DNA of 64,000 nt from JASHPR01 sp963815375 (GCA_963815375.1 CAWFGX010000005.1:1240001-1304000); one strand, 5' to 3'; counted from the stretch's first letter, positions 8,992 through 18,377 are shown. The notes: a model not told the origin generated them from the letters alone. Numbers and translations are program-made.

Positions 8992-10200
8992 ATGATCAGC
9001 TACCGGCTCGGTGACGAGCACGAGGAGCTCCGGCAGACCGTCGCGGATTTCGCACGCGAGGCCGTAGCCCCGGTGATCGGCGGCTATTACGAGCGAGGCG
9101 AGTTCCCCTACGACCTCGTGGCCCGCATGGGGAAGCTGGGGCTGTTCGGTCTGCCGTTCCCCGAGGAGTACGGCGGGATGGGCGGCGACTACTTCGCGCT
9201 CTGCCTCGCACTGCACGAGCTCGCCCGGGTTGACTCCTCGGTGGCCATCACGCTCGAGGCCGCTGTGGGACTGGGCGCGATGCCGATCTACCGGTTCGGT
9301 GACGAGCAGCAGCGCGCTCGCTGGCTGCCCGACCTCTGCCGGGGCGAGCGGCTGGCGGCGTTCGGCCTGACCGAGCCTGGCGGCGGGTCGGACATCCCCG
9401 GCGGCATGCGGACCAGAGCGCGGCTCGAGGCCAGCGACAGCGAGGGAGGAGCAGGCGGACGCCGGGAGTGGGTGATCGACGGGACGAAAGCGTTCATCAC
9501 CAACGCTGGCACGGCGATCACGTCCCTGGTTACCGTCCTCGCGATCACCGGCGGATCATCCGCCCGGCGGGAGATCTCCGCGATCATCGTCCCATCCGGA
9601 ACGCCAGGGCTCACGGTCGGCCGCGAGTACTCGAAGGTCGGCTGGCGCGCCTCCGACACTAGGGAGCTGGCGTTCGACTCCTGCCGGGTGCCGGAGGAAA
9701 ACCTGCTGGGTCAGCGAGGCCGGGGGTATGCCCAGTTCCTGCAGACCCTGGACGAGGGGCGGGTTGCGATCGCGGCGCTGGCCGCGGGGCTGGCGCAGGG
9801 CTGCGTCGACGAGTGCCTGCGGTACGCGGGCGAGCGTTCCGCGTTCGGCCAGCTGCTGGGTGAGCACCAGGCAATCCGGTTCAAGATCGCTGACATGGAG
9901 GCCAGGGCGCACGGGGCCAGGCTTGCCTGGTACGACGCTGCCGCCCGGATGCAGGCTGGCGAGGCATTCAAGAAACACGCGGCGATCGCCAAGCTGACCG
10001 CGTCGAACGCTGCCATGGACAACGCCCGCGACGCGACGCAGATCTTCGGCGGGTACGGGTTCATGAACGAGTTCCCGGTGGCCAGGTTCTACCGCGACGC
10101 CAAGGTGCTGGAGATTGGCGAGGGGACCTCAGAGGTCCAGCGCATGATCATCGCCCGCGAACTCGGCATCGGCCAGGGCGGGCATCAGACCGGGGACTAG
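8992..10200 (+). CDS. Acyl-CoA dehydrogenase
   Basis: A 402-residue FAD enzyme of the short/medium-chain acyl-CoA dehydrogenase family, oxidising acyl-CoA to 2-enoyl-CoA with electron-transfer flavoprotein as acceptor. Visible signatures are FGLTEPGGGSD (flavin/substrate loop), GYGFMNEFPVARFYRDAK, and LEIGEGTSEVQ with the catalytic base Glu377. An extra insert rich in Gly/Arg (about residues 146-160) lies between the two signature strands. The ATG follows AAAGGGGCCAGAC, a usable ribosome site. It stands alone, so the pathway (fatty acid or branched-chain amino acid breakdown) cannot be decided. Confidence 0.93.
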   Translation: MISYRLGDEHEELRQTVADFAREAVAPVIGGYYERGEFPYDLVARMGKLGLFGLPFPEEYGGMGGDYFALCLALHELARVDSSVAITLEAAVGLGAMPIYRFGDEQQRARWLPDLCRGERLAAFGLTEPGGGSDIPGGMRTRARLEASDSEGGAGGRREWVIDGTKAFITNAGTAITSLVTVLAITGGSSARREISAIIVPSGTPGLTVGREYSKVGWRASDTRELAFDSCRVPEENLLGQRGRGYAQFLQTLDEGRVAIAALAAGLAQGCVDECLRYAGERSAFGQLLGEHQAIRFKIADMEARAHGARLAWYDAAARMQAGEAFKKHAAIAKLTASNAAMDNARDATQIFGGYGFMNEFPVARFYRDAKVLEIGEGTSEVQRMIIARELGIGQGGHQTGD

Positions 10201-10262
10201 GGCTGCGTCGCCACGACCGGAATGGCCACTGGAATGGCCAGGCTGGCCGTCACGTCACCTGT

Positions 10263-11249
10263 TTATGGGTCGGCTGATAGAGCGTTCACAGTCGCGGTCA
10301 CGTTGGCCTGCGGGCTGAGCTCGCCGAACTGGGTCATCGCAGAGGCGAGCTGCTGCAGTTCGTCCTGAGCGACGGCAGTCGGGTAGGTCCCCGTGCCCAT
10401 CACGCCGACGATCTGCTGGCTGAGGCCCAGGCTGGCCTGCAGCGCCTGCTGGATGGTGGTCTGGCTGGTGTCGGCGAGGTTAGCGGCCTGCACGATGGAG
10501 GCGGCGAACGCGGCCGCGGTGTTCGGGTATTTCTTCTCCCATGCCGCGGTCGTCGCGTACCCGCTGATAAGCCACCCCTGTACAGCACCCACGTCCAGGC
10601 TGGCCAGCTCGGTGTCGCCGTAGTTCTGTTCCATCTCAGTGCAATAAGGCTCACTGCAGAACGTGGCGTCCATCTGATGCGCGGCTAGGGCGGCGCCCAT
10701 CTTAGGGAACGGCACCACCTTGTACGTCACCTGCTGCGGGGTGATGTTGTAGACGCTCAGGGTCTCATCGGTCAGCAGCTCACCGTCCCCCGATGGCGCG
10801 TTGACGCCGATCACCTTGCCCGCAAGCTGGGCCGGGCTGGTGATCGGCGACCCCTGCGGGATGACAAGCTGCTCGGTTTCTTGGCCTATCTGGAGGCCAG
10901 CCGCCAGCACGCGGAACTGCCCCAGGCCTTTAGCCTGGTCGGCGACGAACGTAGTGACCTGGCCCGCCGCGATGTCGTAGGTGCCGTTCTCCAGCTGCGG
11001 GACGACGCCGGAGGTGCTGGTGATGGGCTCGATCTTCACATGCAGGCCGTGAGCGGCGAAGATGCCACGCTGCTGGGCGATGAACAAGGCGGCCTGGCTC
11101 ACGCTTTCGACCGCCCCGACCACCAGGTTCGTCTTCTCTAGCTTGGGGGTTGGAGTCGAGGAGGACGTGCTGCACCCGCTGACCAGCATTAACGTCACAC
11201 AGCCAAGGCTGGTCAGCCCTATGAGCGTACGGGTGTACCTCACTCGCAT
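10263..11249 (-). CDS. ABC transporter substrate-binding lipoprotein (NMT1/SsuA-like)
   Basis: A 328-residue lipoprotein. The N terminus has basic residues, a hydrophobic stretch and the lipobox LVSGC, followed by a Ser/Thr/Pro linker. The body matches type-2 periplasmic binding proteins of the NMT1/THI5/SsuA group (VGAVESVSQAALFIAQQRGIF, then LAGKVIGVNAPSG). Family members capture sulfonates, nitrate, taurine or pyrimidine precursors; the ligand here is unknown. ATG 11249 is preceded by GGGGGCGGAC. No permease or ATPase gene lies nearby, so it is an orphan that must use a transporter encoded elsewhere. The tRNA gene follows on the opposite strand. Confidence 0.88.
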   Translation of the reverse strand: MRVRYTRTLIGLTSLGCVTLMLVSGCSTSSSTPTPKLEKTNLVVGAVESVSQAALFIAQQRGIFAAHGLHVKIEPITSTSGVVPQLENGTYDIAAGQVTTFVADQAKGLGQFRVLAAGLQIGQETEQLVIPQGSPITSPAQLAGKVIGVNAPSGDGELLTDETLSVYNITPQQVTYKVVPFPKMGAALAAHQMDATFCSEPYCTEMEQNYGDTELASLDVGAVQGWLISGYATTAAWEKKYPNTAAAFAASIVQAANLADTSQTTIQQALQASLGLSQQIVGVMGTGTYPTAVAQDELQQLASAMTQFGELSPQANVTATVNALSADP

Positions 11250-11443
11250 GTCCGCCCCCAAACAGGATGTGGCGAGAAGTTTAGCCGAGCATCACGACAT
11301 GTACCCGTTTTAGTAGAACCTCCGCGCTTAGCCTGACCAAGCCCGATCATCCGTCGTATCTGCTGCTCCTGGCGTCACGGGGGCTGGCCCGCACCTGCGA
11401 GGGCCCAGGCGTGCGCGGGATCTGCTGTAATGGTCATGGGCGC

Positions 11444-11517
11444 GGGGCGGTAGCTCAGCCGGTCAGAGCAGCGGACTCATAATCCGCCGGTCGTGGGTTC
11501 GAGCCCCACCCGCCCCA
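11444..11517 (+). tRNA. tRNA with CAT anticodon (elongator Met, or Ile2 if modified)
   Basis: A 74-nt cloverleaf. The acceptor stem GGGGCGG pairs with CCGCCCC and the discriminator is A; D stem GCTC/GAGC; anticodon stem GCGGA/TCCGC with loop CTCATAA and anticodon CAT at 11478-11480; T arm GTGGG-TTCGAGC-CCCAC. CCA is not encoded. The 1:72 pair is G-C, which excludes an initiator tRNA. A CAT anticodon may also be tRNA-Ile2 read after lysidine modification; this cannot be settled by eye. Confidence 0.95.
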
Positions 11518-11767
11518 CCCACTCCCCCGCAGCACATCACCGCGACGGCAAGAATCGCGGTCTGACCTGGTCCTGGAGTATGACAATCAGCCCACGCAGC
11601 ACTGTGGCGGCGCCGAAGGCGCGCCCGGGGTCACGCCGATGTAGCGGATTACCTGTCGAATACGTGGTCAGCAATGATTACATATCCTTACCCGTTTTGT
11701 GCGGCTAGGGTTGCCCTTAGCTCCCAGTGCTGTAGCAGCAGGCCACTTGGGAAGGGAGACTGATGCC

Positions 11768-14700
11768 GTGCTTCTCGACGGGCCTGCCAGCATGGGTTCC
11801 GAAGGCTTCCGATCGGCGCGAGGTGAGGGCGCAGTGCGCAGACCACCGGTGACGGACCAGCTCAACGCTGGCCAGGCCCGGGATGCCGGCCAGGCTCCCC
11901 TAATGGCCCCCGATGCTGAAGCGCCAGACAACCGGAAGGAACGCGCCCCGCGGTTGCCCGGCCGGAGCGGATCCCCGCTCGCGCTCCGGAACTGGCGGGT
12001 GAGCTGGCGGCTGATAGCCCTGATCGCGGTCCCCACCGTAACGGCCATCGCGTTCGGCGGTGTTCGCATCGAAGAGGCGAACACCGCCGCGGTCAGCGAC
12101 CAGCACGTACAGCAGCTGGCCAGCCTCGGCAACGCCATCGCCGGGCAGAAAGGGCTGGTCCCCGCGATGGAGGACGAGGAGAACGTGCTCGCTGAGTACG
12201 TCGCGGAGGGCAGGCCGCACAACACCTCGGACCTCTTGCTGCCGCAGGCGAATCAGGCGGTCACCAACCTGGCCTCCGCTCAGGTCGAATCGCTGGCCAA
12301 CGGGATCGGCAGCGGGTTTCCGCCGCAGGTGCAGGCGGCTGTGACCACCGTTGACGAGCAGATCCAGAATATTAAGGACCTGCGTACCCAGGCGCTCCAG
12401 ACCCAGTCCCCGGTGCTGAACGTCATCAAGGGATATAGCGGGTCGATCAGTGATCTGCTCTCGCTGAATGACCAGATCGCGGCCAGCAGTGGTGACTCGC
12501 AGCTGTCAGCCGATGTCCGGTCGCTGGACGCGCTGTCGCGGTCGGAGGACGCGGCAGCCGAGGAGCGCGCGATCATGACCGCGGTGCTGACCGGGAATCA
12601 GTGGCAAAATGGCATGTCGACATTGCTCATTCAGGCCAACGCCCAGCAGGCGGCCGAGCAAAACGAGTTCACCAACGAGGTACCGGACTCCGAGAGCACC
12701 GCCTACGCCACCACAGTCGGCGGGCCGCCAGTCAACATCGCCGGAACCATGCTGACCGAGGCTCTGATCGACGGCCCCAAGGGCACTGTGCCTGCCAATC
12801 CCTCGGCAGGGTCCGCCACATTCCCCACCGCGGCGAGGACGTGGATCGAGGACATGACGTTTGAGGTCGACCAGATGCGCCTGTTCGAGCAGGGCGTCAT
12901 CAACTCGATCCAGTCGCGCGCCGCTGCGCTGCACAACCAGGCGACGCAGACGGTTGTGGACACTGCGATCGAGGTTCTGGCCGTCCTGCTCCTGGTTCTG
13001 CTGATCACGCTCGTCGTAGCCCGGTCCATGGTGCGGCCGCTGCGCAGGCTGAGAACAGGTGCGCTGGAGATTGCCGGGCTGCGGCTGCCAGAGACGGTCC
13101 GACGAATGAGCGAGAGCGAGGGCGAAGCCGTATCGCTCGATGTTGATCCCATCGACGTGTTCTCTACTGACGAGATCGGTGAGGTCGCCCGGGCTTTCGA
13201 CCAGGTGCACCGCGAAGCGCTCCGCCTGGCGGCCAATGAGGCCGCCCTTCGGGGGAACGTCAACGCGATGTTCGTCAACCTGTCCCGGCGCAGCCAGTCC
13301 CTTGTCGAACGGCAACTGCGCCTCATCGACGATCTTGAGCAGGGCGAGCAGGATCCGGAGCGCCTGTCGAGCCTGTTCCAGATGGACCACCTGGCCACTC
13401 GCATGCGCCGCAACTCAGAGAACCTGCTGGTGCTCGCCGGCCATGAGGGGCCCAGGCGATGGAACCAGCCAGTTGCGCTCGTCGACGTGCTCCGTGCCGC
13501 CCTGTCCGAGATCGAGCAGTACGAGCGGGTCACGCTCAACGTCCAGCCAGGGATCGCGGTCCGCGGTCAGGCGGTCAGTGACGTCGTCCACCTCACTGCC
13601 GAGCTGATCGAGAACGCGACGACGTTCTCGGCCGCCGACACTCCGGTGACCATCGCCGGGCACCTGCTGAGCAGCGGCGGGGTGCTGCTCGAGATCACCG
13701 ACCAGGGCGTGGGCATGGGGGCGGAGGAGATGGCGCACGCCAACTGGCGCCTGGACAACCCGCCCGTCGTGGATGTCGCGGTCTCGCGCCGCATGGGCCT
13801 GTTCGTGGTCGCCCGGATGGCGGCCAGGCACGGGATCCGGGTCCGGCTGCGCCCGGGCGCGGTCAGTGGCCTGATCGCCCTGGTCTGGCTGCCCGACGAG
13901 ACGATCATGCACGAAAGCCCGGAAGCCCCCGGCGGGCGTCGTGGCGAGGTCGAGGCTCTCGAGCCCGCCACCGGGCCTCTGCTGGAACTCACCGCCGGAT
14001 CGCTCAGCCCCGGCAACGGCGCCATGGCAGGCGACTGGCAGGACGCGGGCCGCGCGGCTACCGAGCGGGAAGTCAGCGCGGCCAGGACGCCGAGGTATGC
14101 GCCGCTGCGGGCGGAGGCTGACGAAACCGCCCTCGGCCCGCGGCGGATTCCTGGGGCCGGACCCCGGCCGGGTCGGCCGGCCGCCGGGCCCGCAACGCCG
14201 TTCCAGACAGTGCCGCGCCCGGCGGATGACGGCGGGGCGGAGCCGCCAGCAACCAGGCCGCAGCCAGCCGTCGGAGCCAGCGGAGAGCTGCCGAGGGAAC
14301 CCGAGCCCGAGAACGGCGCAGCCGAACCGGTCGCTGTTCCTTTCGACAGCTTTGCCATCGGTCCGCAGCCGGTCCTCGGCGCGCCCGCCGTCACGGCCGA
14401 CCACGAGACCGAGCAACGCACCAGTGTCGGCTCGGACGGAGCGTCGTACAACTGGGACTCGGGTTCGAACGGCGGCGGAGTGATCGTTCCGCCAGCCGAC
14501 GGCATCGAGGGCGAGAACCGGCTGCCGATATTCGAGGCAGTGGAATCGGACTGGTTCCGCCGCGGTCGTCAGGCCGTCGGCAGGTCAGGCCGCGAGACGG
14601 AGCCCGCCGCTGCGAGCACGGCAACCACAGTAAGCACGGCCAGTACAGTGAGCACGGCTGCCACCGGCAACGGCTGGACGTCGCCCGCTGACGAGGGCTG

Positions 14701-14962
14701 GCGCGCCGCCGAGGTGGTTTCCGCCCCCTCCTCCGGAGGCGTCACCCCCGCCGGGCTTCCGAAACGAGTGCCGCGGGCGAACCTCGTTCCCGGGGCTGCC
14801 GGCGAGCCGTCTGACGTTCCGGCGGGACCCGTGCAGGCCAGGTCGGCCGCGGCGACGCGGGAACGCTTTGCCAGCTTCCAGCGCGGCGTCAGGCAAGGCC
14901 GTGCCGCCGCAGCCAACGCCGGGGATGGCCCCAGCGGCGGCGGAGATGATGCGAGTTCATGA
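11768..14962 (+). CDS. cvnA: Conservon sensor protein CvnA (histidine-kinase-like, nitrate-sensing-type ectodomain)
   Basis: About 1064 residues. Order: short basic N terminus, TM helix (WRLIALIAVPTVTAIAFGG), a large helical extracellular domain of the nitrate/nitrite-sensing type, a second TM helix (VLAVLLLVLLITLVVA), HAMP linker, the helix DHLATRMRRNSENLLVLAG typical of conservon kinases, and an ATPase domain with ELIENATTFS, DQGVGMG and RMGLFVVARMAARHG. The last 300 residues are Pro/Ala/Gly-rich and disordered. By family it works with the three following genes as a membrane-associated signalling complex coupled to a small GTPase. The GTG at 11768 after GGGAAGGGAGA is the preferred start; GTG 11699 and ATG 11792 are alternatives. 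Confidence 0.92.
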   Translation: MLLDGPASMGSEGFRSARGEGAVRRPPVTDQLNAGQARDAGQAPLMAPDAEAPDNRKERAPRLPGRSGSPLALRNWRVSWRLIALIAVPTVTAIAFGGVRIEEANTAAVSDQHVQQLASLGNAIAGQKGLVPAMEDEENVLAEYVAEGRPHNTSDLLLPQANQAVTNLASAQVESLANGIGSGFPPQVQAAVTTVDEQIQNIKDLRTQALQTQSPVLNVIKGYSGSISDLLSLNDQIAASSGDSQLSADVRSLDALSRSEDAAAEERAIMTAVLTGNQWQNGMSTLLIQANAQQAAEQNEFTNEVPDSESTAYATTVGGPPVNIAGTMLTEALIDGPKGTVPANPSAGSATFPTAARTWIEDMTFEVDQMRLFEQGVINSIQSRAAALHNQATQTVVDTAIEVLAVLLLVLLITLVVARSMVRPLRRLRTGALEIAGLRLPETVRRMSESEGEAVSLDVDPIDVFSTDEIGEVARAFDQVHREALRLAANEAALRGNVNAMFVNLSRRSQSLVERQLRLIDDLEQGEQDPERLSSLFQMDHLATRMRRNSENLLVLAGHEGPRRWNQPVALVDVLRAALSEIEQYERVTLNVQPGIAVRGQAVSDVVHLTAELIENATTFSAADTPVTIAGHLLSSGGVLLEITDQGVGMGAEEMAHANWRLDNPPVVDVAVSRRMGLFVVARMAARHGIRVRLRPGAVSGLIALVWLPDETIMHESPEAPGGRRGEVEALEPATGPLLELTAGSLSPGNGAMAGDWQDAGRAATEREVSAARTPRYAPLRAEADETALGPRRIPGAGPRPGRPAAGPATPFQTVPRPADDGGAEPPATRPQPAVGASGELPREPEPENGAAEPVAVPFDSFAIGPQPVLGAPAVTADHETEQRTSVGSDGASYNWDSGSNGGGVIVPPADGIEGENRLPIFEAVESDWFRRGRQAVGRSGRETEPAAASTATTVSTASTVSTAATGNGWTSPADEGWRAAEVVSAPSSGGVTPAGLPKRVPRANLVPGAAGEPSDVPAGPVQARSAAATRERFASFQRGVRQGRAAAANAGDGPSGGGDDASS

Positions 14963-15026
14963 TGTGGCATGACAACTGGCTGCTGGGTTGGTCATGCTGG
15001 GGGCGGGTCCTAAGGAGGGAGTGGTC

Positions 15027-15458
15027 GTGAGTCCGCTGGTGCGTCCGGCTCAGGATCTAAACTGGCTGATCACCAATTTTGTTGAGCGGGTTACCTCAGT
15101 TGCGCACGCGATTGTGGTGTCGTCGGATGGGCTTCCCATGGCATTTTCACAGGGATTCCCGCCGGACCGCGTTGATCAGCTGGCTGCGGTGACGTCTGGC
15201 CTGACGAGTCTGACGCAGGGCGCTTCACGGGTTTTTGAGGGCGGCCCCGTCACGCAAACGGTTGTGGAGATGCAGCGGGGACTGCTGATAGTCATGGCGA
15301 TCAGCGATGGCTCCAGCCTGGCCGTGCTGGCCGCTGCGGATTGTGACATGGGCCTGGTGGCCTATGAAATGGCCCTGCTGGTGGAGCGTGTAGGTACCGC
15401 GCTGACCCCAGGGATGCGCGGTGGACAGCCGACTGGCTGGGAGGATGGCACGCTGTGA
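15027..15458 (+). CDS. cvnB: Roadblock/LC7 domain protein CvnB
   Basis: A 143-residue single-domain roadblock/LC7 protein, as in Streptomyces conservons. DLNWLITNFVERV and AHAIVVSSDGLPMAFS are diagnostic. It should dimerise and act as a regulator or GTPase-activating partner of the CvnD GTPase encoded two genes downstream. The GTG at 15027 lies seven bases after AAGGAGGGA; an in-frame ATG at 14988 has no ribosome site. Spacing to cvnA is 64 bases, and cvnC follows within 12 bases, so the four genes probably form one operon. Confidence 0.93.
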   Translation: MSPLVRPAQDLNWLITNFVERVTSVAHAIVVSSDGLPMAFSQGFPPDRVDQLAAVTSGLTSLTQGASRVFEGGPVTQTVVEMQRGLLIVMAISDGSSLAVLAAADCDMGLVAYEMALLVERVGTALTPGMRGGQPTGWEDGTL

Positions 15459-15470
15459 CGGGAGATGCTG

Positions 15471-16004
15471 GTGTCCGTCCCGGGCCGGGGTGACCGACCT
15501 CCGGGCGGTGGCGTATTCCGGCCACGGCCGCCCGGTAACAGCGTTCCGACCCAGCCGGGCGGAGCGCAGCGGGATGGTGTCCCGCCCGCCTCCCCTGGCC
15601 CGCCCGGTCTCGGCGGCAGGGGGCAGGGCGTGCCGGTGCCAGCTCCGGCATGGGGGGCGGAGACGTCGGCTAGTTCCCTGGTCCGGCCCTACGCAGTGAC
15701 GGGGGGGCGGACGAGACCCAGGTATCAGCTGGAGATTGAGGCGATGGTCGCGGCCGCTCACTACGAGGCCCGGGATTTGTCGGTGCTGAGCCCGGAGTGC
15801 CAGGCGATCCTGGGGTTCTGCCGGGACTGGAGGTCGGTGGCCGAGATTTCGGCGGTGCTGCACATGCCCCTTGGCGTTGCCAGGGTCCTAATCGCTGATA
15901 TGGCGGCGGACGGGCTGGTCCGGATACACCAGCTCGATCATTCGCAAGGCCGCCCAGATCTTAACCTGCTGGAAAGGGTGCTCAGTGGACTTCGCAAGCT
16001 CTAA
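15471..16004 (+). CDS. cvnC: DUF742 protein CvnC
   Basis: About 177 residues. The first 60 are Pro/Gly/Arg-rich and low complexity; the DUF742 domain follows (SSLVRPYAVTGGRTRP, then a winged-helix-like stretch with WRSVAEISAVLHMPLGVAR and GLVRIH). DUF742 proteins are the third members of conservons and bind the CvnA/CvnD complex. The preferred start is GTG 15471, six bases after GGGAG; ATG 15465 abuts that site and is unlikely. It overlaps cvnD by 20 bases, which couples their translation. Confidence 0.9.
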   Translation: MSVPGRGDRPPGGGVFRPRPPGNSVPTQPGGAQRDGVPPASPGPPGLGGRGQGVPVPAPAWGAETSASSLVRPYAVTGGRTRPRYQLEIEAMVAAAHYEARDLSVLSPECQAILGFCRDWRSVAEISAVLHMPLGVARVLIADMAADGLVRIHQLDHSQGRPDLNLLERVLSGLRKL

Positions 16005-16587
16005 GGCGGGGCCGGGCCTGGCGGCCGACGCCACCGCGATGACATCGGTGAAGATCGTCGTGGCGGGCGGCTTCGGCGTGGGCAAGACGACGTTCGTCGG
16101 GTCCGTGTCGGAGATCACGCCACTGACCACCGAGGCGGTAATGACCTCGGCAAGCGAGGGGTACGACGACCTGTCCCACACGCCGGACAAGACGACGACC
16201 ACGGTCGCGATGGACTTCGGCCGGGTGACGCTGGATGCCGGGCTGATCTTGTACCTGTTCGGAACACCCGGGCAGCACCGCTTCTGGTTCATGTGGGATG
16301 ACCTGATCCACGGCGCGATCGGAGCAGTCGTGCTCGTGGATACCCGCAGGCTGGCCGACTCGTTCCCTGCGGTCGACTATTTCGAGTCGGCGGGGCTGCC
16401 GTTCATCGTGGCCATCAACGGCTTCCACGGGGACTTCCCGCACGAGGTCGCCGATGTGCAGGATGCGCTGTCGGTAAGCCCGCACGTGCCAGTCATCCAG
16501 TGCGATGCGCGCGACCGCCGCTCGACCAAGTCCACCCTGATCTCCCTGGTCGAGCACGCCATGGCCATGCAGCTCAGTGCTCGCTGA
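15985..16587 (+). CDS. cvnD: Small GTPase CvnD
   Basis: A 200-residue Ras-like GTP-binding protein, last gene of the conservon. The P-loop is GGFGVGKTT, switch II is LFGTPGQHRF, and the G4 region reads AINGFHGD rather than NKxD, as is usual in this family. TPDKTTTTVAMDFG holds the switch I threonines. It is predicted to cycle between GTP and GDP at the membrane complex and to pass the CvnA signal on; conservons in Streptomyces affect development and antibiotic production, but which process is affected here is unknown. GTG start within the end of cvnC. Confidence 0.93.
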   Translation: MDFASSKAGPGLAADATAMTSVKIVVAGGFGVGKTTFVGSVSEITPLTTEAVMTSASEGYDDLSHTPDKTTTTVAMDFGRVTLDAGLILYLFGTPGQHRFWFMWDDLIHGAIGAVVLVDTRRLADSFPAVDYFESAGLPFIVAINGFHGDFPHEVADVQDALSVSPHVPVIQCDARDRRSTKSTLISLVEHAMAMQLSAR

Positions 16588-16638
16588 CGACAGGGGTAAC
16601 TGATCACGACGGGGTTAGCTGACCACGGGCCCGCCGAT

Positions 16639-18261
16639 TCAGCTTGGCAGCGGTAGATCTGCGTCCATGCTGATGAACGGCCGGGTCATCTTCCATCTCC
16701 TGGTCAGGCACAGCCAGACCAGCACAACCGCGGCCGCGAGCAGCACGGCAGGTGCCACCCAGTAGAGGCTGTTATTCGTGATCGTCGCGAGCAGGTGCTG
16801 GGCTGGGACCGCAGCGTTTCCGGGCATCAGCGCGAAAACGCCGATGGTCAGCTGAACCAGTACCAGCCAGTCAAGCCGCGAGGCGGAGTAGAGAGCGAGC
16901 AGGCAGAACACCATCGCGTCGTACCACGGGAGCGTGTACGGCCAGAAGAACAGCCAGGCCACGCTGACGGCCAGGGTAGGCCTGATCGCCGGCAGGCCGG
17001 GAACCTCGCCGGGCAGCCGCCAGAGCATCAGCAGCGCGACGATAGCGAACAGCAGCGCTCCCAGATGTACTGCTGACCCGGGATGGCGTGTCCGTACGAG
17101 CCCGGCAAACAGCTGGTAGAAGTTGTCCACCGAGGACAGGTACTCACGGGCGAACAGCACCGAGATCGCCGGGGACCCGAACCAGAGATATCCGGGCACG
17201 AGTACCACGGCGGCACCGGCCAGGGCACTGAGGCAGGCGGGCAGCGACCGCCGGGCTGCCCAGGCCAGCCCGAAGACGAACAGCAGATAAGGGATCTTGA
17301 CGTCCGCCGCGGCGCCAGCCAGCATCCCCGCAGCCAGCCAGCGGGCCGCCCCGGGCCGGCCAGAAGGCTCTGTCGTTCGGGCCATGGCGAGCCCGAGGAA
17401 GCCGAAGCCCGCCGCCAGCGCCTCGACATGCCCCTCCGCGGCCAGCACCCACAGCAGCAGCGGGTTGGCCGCCCAGAGCAAGTGCGCCCGGGCGCGGCGC
17501 ACCGGATCCGAGCGCAGCATCCAGTTCAGCGCGAGCGCGACAACAGCGAACGCAATCGCGTTCCAGATCTTCAGCCAGAGCACGATTCGCGCGGCCGAGG
17601 TGCCGCCAAGCTCGGCCGCCGCCCACTGCTGGGCTGTAGCCAGCGGCCCGTAGAGCGTGAGCTGGCCGCGCCAGACGAGCGGAGTGTTCCTGGCGACGGG
17701 ATCGTGGTCAGCGGCAAGCTGCGCCGGTGACATGACATAGGGGTTATGGCCCAGCGCGGCGATACGCCCGTAGGCGGCGTCATCGAGAGCGTCGGTCGAT
17801 CCGGCCGGAGGGAGCACGGCGAACGCCGCTACTGCTACCAGCCCGATGGCGAGCAGCAGCCTGGCCGGAGGCCGCGCGCCGCGGGCGATGGCGACCAGGC
17901 CAGCGAACACGCCGCCGCCGCCAAGGATGGCCGCAGCCCACATGGCCCACGACACGAGCGTCAGCGACACCCGGGGCGAGGCCCCCCAGGGCGGGCCGCT
18001 CGCCGGCAGCGGGATGTAGGGCTTCTCCCAGCTGTTCCTGACGACCGAGGCCGCGAGCATGATCAGGATCGAGGCGAGGATGCTGGCCACCGCTGCCCAC
18101 ATAAGCCATCTGGCGAGCCGGTCCGGGCCAGCGGGCGGCTTCGCGGGTGACCCGGACGGCGCCGTGTCCGGCCTGTCACCCACGTCCTGGCTGGTCCCTG
18201 TCCTGCGGTTCATCGTGGTCCGTGCTCGCCTTCGCCTCGCTGCTGCCGACCCGTCCGCCAC
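16639..18261 (-). CDS. GT-C type membrane glycosyltransferase (polyprenol-phosphate-sugar dependent)
   Basis: About 540 residues (524 if the ATG at 18213 is used) with 10-12 predicted membrane helices after a basic, disordered N terminus. The first long extracytoplasmic loop has DALDDAAYGRIAALGHNPY followed by LTLYGPL, the pattern seen in mannosyltransferases of the GT87/MptB type, where the aspartates bind the polyprenyl phosphate sugar donor. It probably adds a sugar to a lipid-linked glycan or cell-envelope polymer at the outer face of the membrane. Convergent with the conservon and not in an operon. Donor and acceptor are unknown. Confidence 0.78.
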   Translation of the reverse strand: MADGSAAARRRRARTTMNRRTGTSQDVGDRPDTAPSGSPAKPPAGPDRLARWLMWAAVASILASILIMLAASVVRNSWEKPYIPLPASGPPWGASPRVSLTLVSWAMWAAAILGGGGVFAGLVAIARGARPPARLLLAIGLVAVAAFAVLPPAGSTDALDDAAYGRIAALGHNPYVMSPAQLAADHDPVARNTPLVWRGQLTLYGPLATAQQWAAAELGGTSAARIVLWLKIWNAIAFAVVALALNWMLRSDPVRRARAHLLWAANPLLLWVLAAEGHVEALAAGFGFLGLAMARTTEPSGRPGAARWLAAGMLAGAAADVKIPYLLFVFGLAWAARRSLPACLSALAGAAVVLVPGYLWFGSPAISVLFAREYLSSVDNFYQLFAGLVRTRHPGSAVHLGALLFAIVALLMLWRLPGEVPGLPAIRPTLAVSVAWLFFWPYTLPWYDAMVFCLLALYSASRLDWLVLVQLTIGVFALMPGNAAVPAQHLLATITNNSLYWVAPAVLLAAAVVLVWLCLTRRWKMTRPFISMDADLPLPS

Positions 18262-18318
18262 GGGAGCCTCTGGCCCGCGACTGCCCCGCGGAACGATAGC
18301 TGAATTTATGCCTCACTA

Positions 18319-18377
18319 GCTGTCTTCATGGCTCCTCGCTGTCTTGATGCCTCGCTCGCTGTCTTGATGGCTCGCTC
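18319..18377. repeat. Three tandem copies of a 19-20-bp repeat
   Basis: Copies at 18319-18337, 18338-18357 and 18358-18377 share GCTGTCTT(c/g)ATG(g/c)CTC. The last two differ at a single base. The block is intergenic, between the glycosyltransferase start and the transporter operon. No coding or known regulatory role can be assigned. Confidence 0.85.

Noticed and set aside
12506..13539. Two overlapping minus-strand frames inside cvnA
   Set aside because: cvnA has clear HAMP and ATPase motifs in the opposite frame; the antisense frames show no homology signals.
16593..16627. Imperfect direct repeat (GGGGTAACTGATCACG / GGGGTTAGCTGACCACG) between cvnD and the glycosyltransferase gene
   Set aside because: Only two diverged copies between convergent genes, with no promoter to regulate; no function can be supported.
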